Origin: an uncultured Treponema sp.
GTDB taxonomy: Bacteria; Spirochaetota; Spirochaetia; Treponematales; Treponemataceae
Direction: 5' to 3'
Assembly (NCBI GenBank): GCA_937891125.1
Contig: CALAEZ010000238.1
Coordinates: 1 to 21,802 of the forward strand
Length of the DNA: 21,802 nt
The position numbers and the translations under genes were made by a program. Below the pieces are notes generated by a model that saw only the letters and a program-made list of their open reading frames with translations, searched no databases and was not told where the DNA came from. Shown here one piece after another: positions 7,901 to 14,915 of the stretch (its first letter is position 1; the number at the start of each line of letters is the position of its first letter).

Positions 7901-8424
7901 ACGGTAGCAGAAGCAACGCCATCTAACTGCTCAAGGCGCGGCTGAACAACGTCTTCTGCATAGGTGCGAAGCTCTTCTGGAGTGCGGTTACCCTGCAAAG
8001 AAATCATCATAATCGGCATCATCGACGGATCCATTTTGATGGTCATCGGGCTTTTTGCATCGGTCGGCAAATACGAGCGCACAAGGTCGATTTTATCGCG
8101 CACTTCATTTGCAGCAGAGTCCAGATTTGTGCCGTAGTCAAATTCAAGAATGACAAGCGACATACCTGACTGCGAGCGCGACTGCAATTTCTTTAAGCCC
8201 GAAAGACCTGAAAGCGAGCTTTCAAGCGTGCGGGTTACACTCTGTTCTACTTCTTCCGGACCTGCATTGCTGTACGTTGTGTACACAATCATGTAGGGAA
8301 GATCCATATCCGGATACATATCTACCGGAAGGCTTTTCATACAGTAAATGCCCAGTCCGATTAGCGTAAGGAACACCAAAAGGACAGTCGTGGGCTTATT
8401 AACACACCTTTCTGAAAGTGTCAT
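4939..8424 (-). CDS. Efflux RND transporter permease, HAE1/AcrB-like with Ala-rich tail
   Basis: A 1161-residue proton-driven inner-membrane pump, the motor of a tripartite efflux system. TM1 is at about 13-33 and is followed by the porter-domain start LPVDMYPDMDLPYMIVYT. The TM4 motif reads GMLVDNSIVVLENI (about 405-418), with Asn where AcrB has the second Asp of its Asp pair. The second half has the matching VPLSFIGV-like and VGTIVNNGIVLVDYTN segments. AcrB-type proteins end near residue 1050. Here about 127 extra residues (1035-1161) form a Lys/Ala-rich, probably helical stretch like TolA, then a Pro/Ala/Glu-rich end; by topology this tail is cytoplasmic. AGGAG overlapping the adaptor stop lies 5 bases before ATG 8424. 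In Borrelia the equivalent is BesB. Confidence 0.95.
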   Translation of the reverse strand: MTLSERCVNKPTTVLLVFLTLIGLGIYCMKSLPVDMYPDMDLPYMIVYTTYSNAGPEEVEQSVTRTLESSLSGLSGLKKLQSRSQSGMSLVILEFDYGTNLDSAANEVRDKIDLVRSYLPTDAKSPMTIKMDPSMMPIMMISLQGNRTPEELRTYAEDVVQPRLEQLDGVASATVIGGREKSINVDIPRDRLEAYGLSITTVAQMIGAQNVQSSGGTITSGDINYSIKTNGKYQTIDDLKNTVISYKMAASDGFNAPELKSIRLRDVADVYEGYKDESTLAYLDGDPCVMLMIQKQSGKNSVSAAKRVRAAFKELEQELPSDVKLTETYNTTDIIEQTINEVVSSVVQGALLAILVLIVFLRSVKSTIIVGLAIPISVFITLFLMYFTGITINMISMVGLLLGIGMLVDNSIVVLENIYAYRQRDAKPKVAAVLGSQEMVMSITSSTLTSVCIFLPMLMFQKKLGIMGQMFHDLAFTIIFSLMSSLAVAVCLVPVLTSKYLRIDKIVDTGDGWNARMNRMSNRFFYNLENSYARGVSWVLHHRRLSIGVLVLAFFLAVASVKLVGFVFMPESAANSVQVDFELAKGTRLEVTEETMRTFENMALADLKGVKYTSVNVGGSSMLSSSSETNTGTVTFSLYAEKEREEGWDNEKSAKEKLRKYFNAFPGATLSFGTNMNSASSSSGMSIDIKSDDLDLVRTTSAQIATLLKEKGGDFVTEVASDQEDGLPQAEIVIDRDRMYELGLNIHSLGAEINAAINGTTASRFTKNGDDIDVIVRLSEKDKTKLADLDSVSVINSQGQRIPLSSFARYVESTAPVTIYRENQARIIHVTGKPVSGMSLDKVQAGIKKLIDDNIPKDENVTISFSGDYEDMMEAAANFGLIILIAAILVFVVMASQFESLQDPFIVIFTIPLSFIGVMIIYAISGNQLNLVTIMGMLVLVGTIVNNGIVLVDYTNLLRKRGLGLEEACVEAARNRLRPILMSTLTTVISLAPMAFFPGEGSQSMQPISLTVFGGMTFGSLMTLFLMPTVYFIFNNRRLKKAAKKAAKLGLKQNLLEANGGALVGATSKEARKAAKLAAKLEKQQKKAGVLAAQLAAAQEQANEAAKEAARAQAEAAKAAEQAAKDAQSAAEAPAPAAENADAPAPEATPAENQPATEGKE

Positions 8425-8432
8425 ATCTTCTC

Positions 8433-9371
8433 CTAGTTTGCTTCGCTAACCGAAATAACGTTGACTTTAGCTCCGTCGTTCAAAAGCGACTGACCTTTAA
8501 CGATGATTTCATCGCCTGCTTCCAGTCCCTTCTGCACCTCGGTGCGGTTGTCAACAGAAATGCCGAGCACAATCGGCTGCAGCTGAACGTTTGCCTTGTT
8601 GTCGTTCTTCTTGTCGCGGACTAAGAACACATACGGCTTTCCGTCGCGGGTAACGATTGCAGCATTCGGAACGACGATGGCATTGTTTACGCTGTCAGTA
8701 ACAAGGCGCACGCGGGCGTACATGCCTGCCTTAATGCGCTTGTCCGGCGTGTTGATGCGGAGCTTAATCGCCATGGTGCGCGTACTGGTATCAAGAACCG
8801 GGCTTACTTCAAACACGGTTGCCTTAAACTCAACGCCAGGGTAGGCATCAAACGTGACGACAGCCGTCTGCTTTTCCTTAATGCGGCTTATAAAGCGTTC
8901 TGCAACGTTTACTTTAATTTCCAAATCTTCGGTGCGGGCAATGCGCGCAATGTTCACTGCCTGCGAAACGGTTGCGCCAACGGTTACCGGAATACTGGTA
9001 ACGCGGCCTGCAATCGGAGCGCGCACCGGGCTTTCGCTGTAGTTCATGCCGGGGCGGCTTGCGTCTACGTATGCAATCGTCTGGTCTTTACGCACCATGT
9101 CGCCCACGCTTACTAAAATGCGCGAGATTTTTCCTGCCATATCCGGCATGACGTTGACGGCGTTCACTGAATCCACGTCGCCGCCAAACTCTAAGTATTC
9201 GTCAAGATTACCCGGTTCGGTTTTGTATGCGCTTACCGCGTAAATGATTTCTGCGTCGTCGCTTGTCTTTTTAGAAGCTCCCGGCTTATTACAGCCTACC
9301 AGAAAAATGACTGCTGCGGTTATTGCTGCCGCTGTCGTTACGGCGCGTGTTGCTTTTGTCTGTTTCTTCAT
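8433..9371 (-). CDS. Efflux RND periplasmic adaptor (membrane fusion) lipoprotein
   Basis: A 312-residue adaptor joining the pump to the TolC channel. The signal sequence ends in the lipobox FLVGC (Cys27), so it is probably lipid-anchored. The two lipoyl halves (about 70-105, with PDMAGKISRILVSVGDMV, and 115-145, with RAPIAGRVTSIPVTVG) are joined by only about ten residues. The long coiled-coil hairpin of AcrA/MexA is therefore absent, as known for the Borrelia adaptor BesA. Beta-barrel and membrane-proximal regions follow (about 150-308). GGAGG sits 9 bases before ATG 9371. The gene lies 48 bases after tolC, with a hairpin in the gap, and 8 bases before the permease gene. Confidence 0.93.
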   Translation of the reverse strand: MKKQTKATRAVTTAAAITAAVIFLVGCNKPGASKKTSDDAEIIYAVSAYKTEPGNLDEYLEFGGDVDSVNAVNVMPDMAGKISRILVSVGDMVRKDQTIAYVDASRPGMNYSESPVRAPIAGRVTSIPVTVGATVSQAVNIARIARTEDLEIKVNVAERFISRIKEKQTAVVTFDAYPGVEFKATVFEVSPVLDTSTRTMAIKLRINTPDKRIKAGMYARVRLVTDSVNNAIVVPNAAIVTRDGKPYVFLVRDKKNDNKANVQLQPIVLGISVDNRTEVQKGLEAGDEIIVKGQSLLNDGAKVNVISVSEAN

Positions 9372-9392
9372 CTATGTATTCCTCCGAAGGTC

Positions 9393-9413
9393 ACCCCGAA
9401 CGTGTTTCGGGGT
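9393..9413. other. Intercistronic GC-rich hairpin between tolC and the adaptor gene
   Basis: An 8-bp stem, ACCCCGAA (9393-9400) with TTCGGGGT (9406-9413), closes a 5-base loop. It sits after the tolC stop and before the adaptor ribosome site. Read leftward, in the direction of the operon, no T-run follows, so it should not stop the operon. It could protect the upstream message or set the relative output of channel and adaptor. Read rightward it is followed by CTTTTGTT and could act as a weak antisense terminator. Confidence 0.55.
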
Positions 9414-9419
9414 CTTTTG

Positions 9420-10889
9420 TTACTCTGTTTTTGCGTCTGAAACCGGCGGGCGCGTTAAGCCCACGTTCAGTGCCTGTTCCAAGTCCATAAGAGCAGAAAT
9501 GTAATTGTTTTTCTGCTGGAGCTGACCAAGCTTTGCCTGATTCAGCTGATTTTCCGTGTCGCGCACGTCCAAAAGCTCTGCCATACCATTGCGATACTGC
9601 CGCATAATCATGTCGTAGGCGCGCTGAGCCACATCAACATTGCGCCCCATTGCGTCAATCTGCGCGCGTGCCTGATTCAAGGTGTCTACCGCCTTGCGCA
9701 CTTCTACTTTCTGATTTTCAAGCAGCGTCTCAAGGCTCAGCTCCAGCTTTGCAAGCGTTGCCTGGTCATCCTTGTAGCCCTGCATGTTCGACGACCACGG
9801 GAGCATGTTCGTCAGATTCCAGGCAAGCGTCAGGCTGAGCGAGCCGGAGTTGTACCAGTCCTCGTCCTTGCCGATGCCTTTGTAAAAATGCCACGCGCCA
9901 TCGCTTCCGATGTACACCGGCTGATAGCCGTAGCTGACCGCCAGCGACGGTGTCCACGTAGAAAGGCTTGTTATGGAAAGCTTAATCTTCATCGCTTCGA
10001 TGTTGGTGCGCAGCGACTGAATGTCGAGGTTGTTTCCGCCGTACTTTGCAAGCAGTTCGTCTGCGTCAACGTCGATATAGGTCGGCTCAATGGCACCGAC
10101 AAGCTCGATTTCCGTGCCGACCGGAACGCCGAGCAGGAATGCAAACATATCAAGATTCTGCCGCAATGCGCTTTTTGAGTTTTCTACTTCCGGCACCATA
10201 TTCTGGTACGACACCTGAGCCTGCAGGAACGAAAGCTCCGGCACGCTGCCGTTTCTAAAGTTTGTCTGGCTCTGCGTCATGCGCTGGCGGCTGTTTTCAA
10301 GCGTCGTCTGCTGAATTTTGAGCGCTTCCTGCTGCAATAAAAGGCCGTAAAAAAGCTTTCGTATCTGCGTGTTGACTTCGCGCTGACTCTGCTTCAGACT
10401 GATTTTGCCGCTTTCGTACGCAACCTTTGACGCATGAATCGCCTGAATCAGCGCAAGATTAAAATTCCAGCTGACAGCAACGCCGCCGATGGTGCTCCAG
10501 TGCGCTTCTTCGTCCGCATAATCCGTCGGCATTGAAATTGCACCCTGACTCAATGCAGAAAAAATATTTGCATACGCTTTTGTGCTCGGCGAATATTCGC
10601 TGGTGCGGCTCATCGTGCCGGTCACATTGACGGTCGGCAACAGCACGTTCCAGCCGTATTTTCCGGTGCGTTCCTTTACCGCCACGTCAATCTGTGCGCT
10701 TTTGAGCGTGCGGCTGTTCTTTTCCGCAAGCGACACCGCGTCCTGCACCGTAAGCGTCAGCTTTGTGCCTGCCGCAGCGGATGCGCTTCCTGCGCCGGTG
10801 CTGTCTGCCTCTGCGCCAAACAGGCTTGTCGACACAAATGTTGCAAGCCACAATGCAATGGCGCACACCTTTGTCTTATTCTTTTTCAT
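9420..10889 (-). CDS. TolC family outer-membrane efflux protein
   Basis: A 489-residue outer-membrane channel of the tripartite pump. It begins MKKNKTKVCAIALWL with a signal peptide probably cleaved after LFGA. The mature part opens with LTVQDAVSLAEKNSRTLKSA, the usual TolC/OEP start, and has two long helical halves. The second half includes a KVEVRKAVDTLNQARAQI stretch and ends with NQLNQAKLGQLQQ and the LMDLEQALNVG signature. The frame is open to 10982, but ATG 10889 is chosen because the signal peptide begins there and AAGGAGG lies 11 bases upstream. This start overlaps the end of the TetR gene by 14 bases, so the two are probably coupled. Equivalent to BesC in Borrelia. Confidence 0.93.
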   Translation of the reverse strand: MKKNKTKVCAIALWLATFVSTSLFGAEADSTGAGSASAAAGTKLTLTVQDAVSLAEKNSRTLKSAQIDVAVKERTGKYGWNVLLPTVNVTGTMSRTSEYSPSTKAYANIFSALSQGAISMPTDYADEEAHWSTIGGVAVSWNFNLALIQAIHASKVAYESGKISLKQSQREVNTQIRKLFYGLLLQQEALKIQQTTLENSRQRMTQSQTNFRNGSVPELSFLQAQVSYQNMVPEVENSKSALRQNLDMFAFLLGVPVGTEIELVGAIEPTYIDVDADELLAKYGGNNLDIQSLRTNIEAMKIKLSITSLSTWTPSLAVSYGYQPVYIGSDGAWHFYKGIGKDEDWYNSGSLSLTLAWNLTNMLPWSSNMQGYKDDQATLAKLELSLETLLENQKVEVRKAVDTLNQARAQIDAMGRNVDVAQRAYDMIMRQYRNGMAELLDVRDTENQLNQAKLGQLQQKNNYISALMDLEQALNVGLTRPPVSDAKTE

Positions 10890-12171
10890 GGGTAATACTA
10901 CCTCCTTCTGTACTGTATCCAATACCAGATTCAAGGGCATCGAACATAAGCTCAAGCCCGCTCTGTAATTTTTCTTCACCAAGCTCCCTGCCCACGCACT
11001 GCATCACCAACGCAACCGGTAAACATGAAACAAAGCTTATAAACTGCCACGACTTTACATCCATGCCAAAATCAAGCTCGGTAACTGCGCTTTCAAGACG
11101 ATTTTCCCATACCGTTGGAAAGCCAATATCCTTTGCAAAGGTGTCGTCCATCGTAGTCATTAAAAGCCAGCCAAAAATCGGAATGATTGAAGGGCGACGC
11201 ATAAAGAACGAAAATTCTGTCTGCATTAAAATAAAAAGGTATTCGCTTGCGTTTTTTGCTTCCGCAGCAGTTTCCTGCAGGATTACTGAAAGAATCGAAA
11301 GCTCCTTTACGATAAGCGTTTTTATAAGGGCGTTTTTGTCATCAAAATATTCGTACAGACTGCTTTTTGCCATGCCAAGCTCGTCTGCAATGCGTCCAAA
11401 CGTTACGCCGGTAAGCTTATATTTTGAAATGACAGCAGCAAACGCGTTAAAAAATCTGTTTTCTTCCGGCAGCATGTCCTCTGTTACCATGCAGATTTTC
11501 CGCAATTCAGTCTTCCGCTCTTCGCTTAAAACAGCTGGATACAGGTCATTTTTTTCGCTCACCTCGCCCTGTAAGCCGATAAGCAAAAACTGAACGACTT
11601 TATGCGAAAAATCAGCAACAGGACAAACACTTTCGCCTTCTTCAATTAATTTTTCACGCCCTTTTATAAAAATGAAGACTGTCACACCATAGTACATGCT
11701 GCGGATATACTCGTCAAAATCTTTTATGACGACCTTACCCGTGCCGTCAGCCAGATACTGAAAGCCTTTGGAGCGGTTTTCTATGCCGCGCTTTTCTAAA
11801 TCGAGCGTCAGCTGATATTCAAAGTTCTGAACCGATGCAAGGCTTCCAAGCATGTAATTCACATAACAAATGTTTTCGGTAAAAAAGCAGATAAGGTCGG
11901 CAATCTGCTCCACCGGAAGCTCGCCGCGCTCTTTAACCGACTGCACGGTACCAAGACAGCCGACAAGCGTATCAACAAAGCGCTCGTACATTGCCGCGTA
12001 CACTGCTTCTTTGTTCTTAAAATGACGATAGATTGCAGGCTTAGTGATGCCGACCTTTGCGGCAAGCTCGCTTAATGAAAATGCCTGGAATCGCGGCTCA
12101 TTGCAGAATGAAAACGCCGCGTCAAGAATGAGGTCTTTTGTTGTCTTGGTTGAATATGATGTCTGTGCCAT
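10876..12171 (-). CDS. Double-length TetR/AcrR regulator with two DNA-binding domains
   Basis: A 431-residue repressor-like protein, twice the normal TetR length of about 200. It carries two TetR_N heads. The first spans about 10-61 with FSLSELAAKVGITKPAIYRHF; the second spans about 240-290 with VTFGRIADELGMAKSSLYEYF. Each is followed by an all-helical stretch of ligand-domain length, so it looks like two repressors joined in one chain. There is no internal stop or frameshift between them. It is the first gene of the efflux operon, overlapping tolC by 14 bases, and sits behind a promoter covered by three operators, so autorepression with induction by a pump substrate is the obvious reading. 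The ribosome site is weak (GGT 8 bases before ATG) and lies in an operator palindrome. Confidence 0.9.
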   Translation of the reverse strand: MAQTSYSTKTTKDLILDAAFSFCNEPRFQAFSLSELAAKVGITKPAIYRHFKNKEAVYAAMYERFVDTLVGCLGTVQSVKERGELPVEQIADLICFFTENICYVNYMLGSLASVQNFEYQLTLDLEKRGIENRSKGFQYLADGTGKVVIKDFDEYIRSMYYGVTVFIFIKGREKLIEEGESVCPVADFSHKVVQFLLIGLQGEVSEKNDLYPAVLSEERKTELRKICMVTEDMLPEENRFFNAFAAVISKYKLTGVTFGRIADELGMAKSSLYEYFDDKNALIKTLIVKELSILSVILQETAAEAKNASEYLFILMQTEFSFFMRRPSIIPIFGWLLMTTMDDTFAKDIGFPTVWENRLESAVTELDFGMDVKSWQFISFVSCLPVALVMQCVGRELGEEKLQSGLELMFDALESGIGYSTEGGSITHEKE

Positions 12172-12177
12172 ATTTTG

Positions 12178-12195
12178 TTACCGACTGGTCGGTAA
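12178..12195. promoter_or_regulatory. TetR operator O1 (perfect palindrome)
   Basis: TTACCGACTGGTCGGTAA has perfect 8-base arms around TG. It ends 6 bases from the regulator ATG and lies in the message leader, where it could also fold and hide the weak ribosome site. It shares TAA with the neighbouring O2. Confidence 0.8.
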
Positions 12196-12210
12196 CCGAA
12201 CAATCGGTAA
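12193..12210. promoter_or_regulatory. TetR operator O2
   Basis: TAACCGAACAATCGGTAA is the same site as O1, shifted by 15 bases, with 14 of 18 positions identical. It covers the expected transcription start near 12208. Confidence 0.75.
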
Positions 12211-12214
12211 CATG

Positions 12215-12244
12215 AATATAGCCGAACAAACGGTAACCTGTCAA
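12215..12244 (-). promoter_or_regulatory. Promoter of the TetR-efflux operon
   Basis: Read leftward, TTGACA (12239-12244) and TATATT (12215-12220) are separated by 18 bases, a strong sigma-70 match. Transcription should start near 12208, leaving a leader of about 37 bases. The spacer is filled by operator O3 and the start by O2, which fits repression by the adjacent TetR protein. Confidence 0.82.
12219..12236. promoter_or_regulatory. TetR operator O3
   Basis: TAGCCGAACAAACGGTAA resembles O2 at 16 of 18 positions and lies between the -35 and -10 elements. Its 16-base core repeats that of O2 with one difference. The O2-O3 offset is 26 bases, against 15 for O1-O2. Confidence 0.72.
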
Positions 12245-12256
12245 CAAAATTTAGGA

Positions 12257-12290
12257 ATAAAAAAGGGCTTAAAAATGAATTTTTAAGCCC
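12257..12290 (-). terminator. Intrinsic terminator of the GH27-rhodanese gene
   Basis: Read leftward, an 11-bp perfect stem, GGGCTTAAAAA with its complement (12265-12290), has a 4-base loop and is followed by TTTTTTATT. It ends transcription just after the glycosidase gene and before the divergently placed efflux promoter region. Confidence 0.9.
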
Positions 12291-12296
12291 GAAGTT

Positions 12297-13796
12297 TTAG
12301 ATTGATACGCCGCCAAGGAAATGAACGGATGTGTAGCCCATGCTGTCGAGGCGGTTTTTTGCCTGCCAGCTGCGCTTACCGGTTGCGCAGTAGACAATTA
12401 TCGGCTTTGCTTTATCTGGAAGCACCTGCGGCGCATTCAGGTAAATGTCCTGGTAGGGGATGTTTATGGAGCCGGGAAGGCTTGCACTGCGGAACTCTTC
12501 GGGAGAGCGTACGTCTACGAGGATTGCGCCGTTTTTTACAAGCTGCTTCATTCTGAACGTGCTGATTTTCTTGTACTGATGCACTCCGGCGCGCAGATGT
12601 CTGTTTACGTCGCGGATTGTGCCGCTGGCAGTGCTTGTAATCAAGTAGACTGCGCAGCCGTGGGCGGGAACTTCCGCGCGGAGAGTCTGTTCCGGCGGCA
12701 GGTCTTTCTGGCTGCAGATGTCGCGTATGGCGCAGATTTTTCCTTTGGCGCCGGCTTCTGAAAGGCTAAGCTCCAGCGTGCGGCTTGTGTCGCTGCGGTT
12801 CAGGAATGCGACGGCGCGAGCGTGCAGCGGCTTTCCGTCCTGCGTGCGCTGGCTTAATTCCTTTACCCACGCCTCTGCCTGCAGCACACTGTTTCCGCTC
12901 GCATCTGCTGCTTTGTATTCGTGGACAACGACAGCCTGCCGGCACAGTTCATCCTGATTGAGCGCAATCAGCTCGCGGTTTTTTAAAATTGCAAGCGTTT
13001 CCGGCGCAATCTTTTTGAGGTCTCCGCCTATCATGAGCGGCGTGGAAAGCATGCACCACATTGCAAAATGTGTGCGCTCTTCTGTGGAATTCATGCCGGT
13101 GCCCAGCTGCATCATGTCTGAATCGTTTACATGTCCCGGAGTGCAGAACTTTGCAAGCGCTTTCATGTTGTCAATCTGATACAGCACGGAGGGAAAATTC
13201 GGTGCGATGTCCAAGCCGGTGCGCCAGGAATCCGCTACCGTTGCAACCCATTCGCCGGGGAACTCCCAGCGGCAGACGTTGTAGACAATGGGCTTTTGCG
13301 TTTCCTCGCGGATTTTCTGGATGATTCGGCCGATTTTTCCGTATTGCGCTTCTTCGTCCAGATTAAGCCGGAGGCCGCCGCACCAGTCAACTTTGATGAA
13401 GTCGAAATCACATTCGATTAACAGCTGGCGCAGGTCGGACTCTTCGTGTCCGTATAGGCCGACACCAAAACCGTCTGCGCCTTCGCCGTCGTAGTAGTGG
13501 CCGCAGGTGTTGTCGCCGGCGTCGCTGTAAATGCCTGCCTGCAGCCCGAGTGAGTGCGCATATTCTGCGATGCAGCGGATGCCGTTGGGAAAGCGCGTGG
13601 CGTGGAAAAGCAGCTTTCCATCGGGGCCGCGGCCGCCAAAGTAGCCGTCGTCAATGTTCAGGTATGTGTAGCCGCAGTCTGCCAGCCCGGTTGCTACCAG
13701 TGCGTCAGCCTGTTCCCGGATGATTGCTTCGCTGATATGCGTGCGAAATGCATTCCAGGAAGCCCATCCCATAAGGGGAGTTTTACGCTGTGTCAT
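12297..13796 (-). CDS. GH27 alpha-galactosidase fused to a C-terminal rhodanese domain
   Basis: A 499-residue protein without a signal peptide, so probably cytoplasmic. Residues 1 to about 385 match GH27 alpha-galactosidases: TPLMGWASWNAF (6-17), the NIDDGY turn (47-52), KVDWCGG with likely nucleophile Asp137, SWRTGLDI with likely acid/base Asp196, and NDSDMMQLG (224-232). Residues about 410-499 form a rhodanese domain with ILVDVRSPEEF (425-435) and active-site loop CATGKRS starting at Cys470, ending LGGVSI, slightly shorter than usual. Its expected roles are release of terminal alpha-galactose and sulfur or persulfide transfer; why they are joined is unknown. ATG 13796 is chosen because GAGG lies 7 bases upstream; it starts 10 bases after the SPFH stop. 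Confidence 0.9.
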   Translation of the reverse strand: MTQRKTPLMGWASWNAFRTHISEAIIREQADALVATGLADCGYTYLNIDDGYFGGRGPDGKLLFHATRFPNGIRCIAEYAHSLGLQAGIYSDAGDNTCGHYYDGEGADGFGVGLYGHEESDLRQLLIECDFDFIKVDWCGGLRLNLDEEAQYGKIGRIIQKIREETQKPIVYNVCRWEFPGEWVATVADSWRTGLDIAPNFPSVLYQIDNMKALAKFCTPGHVNDSDMMQLGTGMNSTEERTHFAMWCMLSTPLMIGGDLKKIAPETLAILKNRELIALNQDELCRQAVVVHEYKAADASGNSVLQAEAWVKELSQRTQDGKPLHARAVAFLNRSDTSRTLELSLSEAGAKGKICAIRDICSQKDLPPEQTLRAEVPAHGCAVYLITSTASGTIRDVNRHLRAGVHQYKKISTFRMKQLVKNGAILVDVRSPEEFRSASLPGSINIPYQDIYLNAPQVLPDKAKPIIVYCATGKRSWQAKNRLDSMGYTSVHFLGGVSI

Positions 13797-13806
13797 GTTT
13801 TGTCCT

Positions 13807-14724
13807 CTATTTTTTTGCAATGTCTGCCAGCGATGTGACTATTCCAGCAAGGTTCTGAAAATCTGCCGGTACGATAAGTTTTGTTGCCTGGCCGTCGGCA
13901 GCTTTTTCGAATGCTTCCAGGCTGCGCAGCTTGATGACGCTGTCATCGACAGCGGCAGCTTTTATCATCTTTAAGCCGTCGGCTGTTGCCTGCTGCACGT
14001 TACGGATGGCTTCGGCTTCACCCTCAGCCTTGCGGATTTGTGCCTCTTTTTCGGCTTCTGCCTGCAAAATGGCCGCCTGTTTCTGGGCTTCTGCCTCCAG
14101 AATCCGCGCCTGTTTTTTGCCTTCTGCCACCAGAATCTCGCTTTGCTTCTGACCTTCTGCCACCAGAATCTTTTCCCGGCGCTCGCGCTCGGCCCGCATC
14201 TGCTTTTCCATCGCCTCCCGGATTGCTTCCGGCGGCATGATGTTCTTTACTTCCACCCGGTTCACCTTAATGCCCCAGGGGTCTGTCGCCTCGTCCAGAA
14301 TAGAGCGCATCTTGGTGTTGATAACGTCACGGCTGGTCAGCGTTGCATCCAGCTCCAGCTCGCCGATAATGTTGCGCAGCGTCGTCGCCGTCAGCGTCTC
14401 GATAGCAGTCATCGGATTTTCCACGCCGTAGGTGTACAGCTTCGGGTCGGTAATCTGCATGTAGACAACCGTGTCGATTTTCATCGTAACATTATCCTTG
14501 GTGATAACCGGCTGCGGCGGAAAATCCAGCACCTTTTCTTTGAGCGACACGCGGTTTGCAATGCGGTCGATGAACGGCACCTTTATGCGCAGGCCGGTCT
14601 GCCAGGTCGCCGCATAGGTTCCCAGCCGCTCAATGATGCACGCATAAGACTGCGGCACAATACGGATGTTGGTGATGATAAGCAGCATCACAACAAAAAC
14701 AATAGCTCCGATAAGAATAACCAT
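13807..14724 (-). CDS. SPFH/Band 7 (stomatin, paraslipin) membrane protein
   Basis: A 305-residue prohibitin-homology protein that assembles into membrane microdomains. One N-terminal membrane segment (about 2-20) is followed by the SPFH domain (about 22-180), with IRIVPQSYACIIERLGTY, DNVTMKIDTVVYMQITDP and GIKVNRVEVKNI as typical signatures. A charged helical coil at about 175-245 is built from roughly 11-residue repeats such as ILVAEGQKQSE and ILVAEGKKQAR. Length and order match bacterial paraslipin/QmcA proteins. GAGAGG stands 5 bases before ATG 14724. The usual partner NfeD is encoded upstream, 191 bases away, and the GH27-rhodanese gene follows directly. Confidence 0.93.
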   Translation of the reverse strand: MVILIGAIVFVVMLLIITNIRIVPQSYACIIERLGTYAATWQTGLRIKVPFIDRIANRVSLKEKVLDFPPQPVITKDNVTMKIDTVVYMQITDPKLYTYGVENPMTAIETLTATTLRNIIGELELDATLTSRDVINTKMRSILDEATDPWGIKVNRVEVKNIMPPEAIREAMEKQMRAERERREKILVAEGQKQSEILVAEGKKQARILEAEAQKQAAILQAEAEKEAQIRKAEGEAEAIRNVQQATADGLKMIKAAAVDDSVIKLRSLEAFEKAADGQATKLIVPADFQNLAGIVTSLADIAKK

Positions 14725-14789
14725 ATATACCTCTCACGATTATGTTTTAACATGTGCGCGGCAGCTACCAGAAAAGCATGGGCAACTAC

Positions 14790-14870
14790 GACAGGTCGTT
14801 GGGAATTGGTATTAGACTCACTCAGAGTTTCGCTTCGCGAAAACTCCTCGTTCGCACCCAACAAGCTGTC
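14790..14870. repeat. Two-tier structured palindromic element between nfeD and the SPFH gene
   Basis: Outer arms 14790-14803 and 14857-14870 are complementary at 12 of 14 positions. Inside them an inner hairpin, GAGTTTCGC (14825-14833) with GCGAAAACTC (14837-14846), pairs over 9 bases with one bulged A and a TTC loop. It fills most of the 191-base gap, which has no gene. It has no T-run, so it is not a plain terminator. It may be a dispersed REP-like repeat, a processing site or a structured RNA. I cannot tell from one copy. Confidence 0.5.
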
Positions 14871-14915
14871 TCGTGTCCGTTCTGCTTTTCTTCCCGCTAC
14901 CGCGCACTGTCCAAA

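Noticed and set aside
10763..11593. A 276-codon open frame on the + strand
   Set aside because: It is antisense to the TetR and TolC genes, both well supported, and its product resembles no protein I know.
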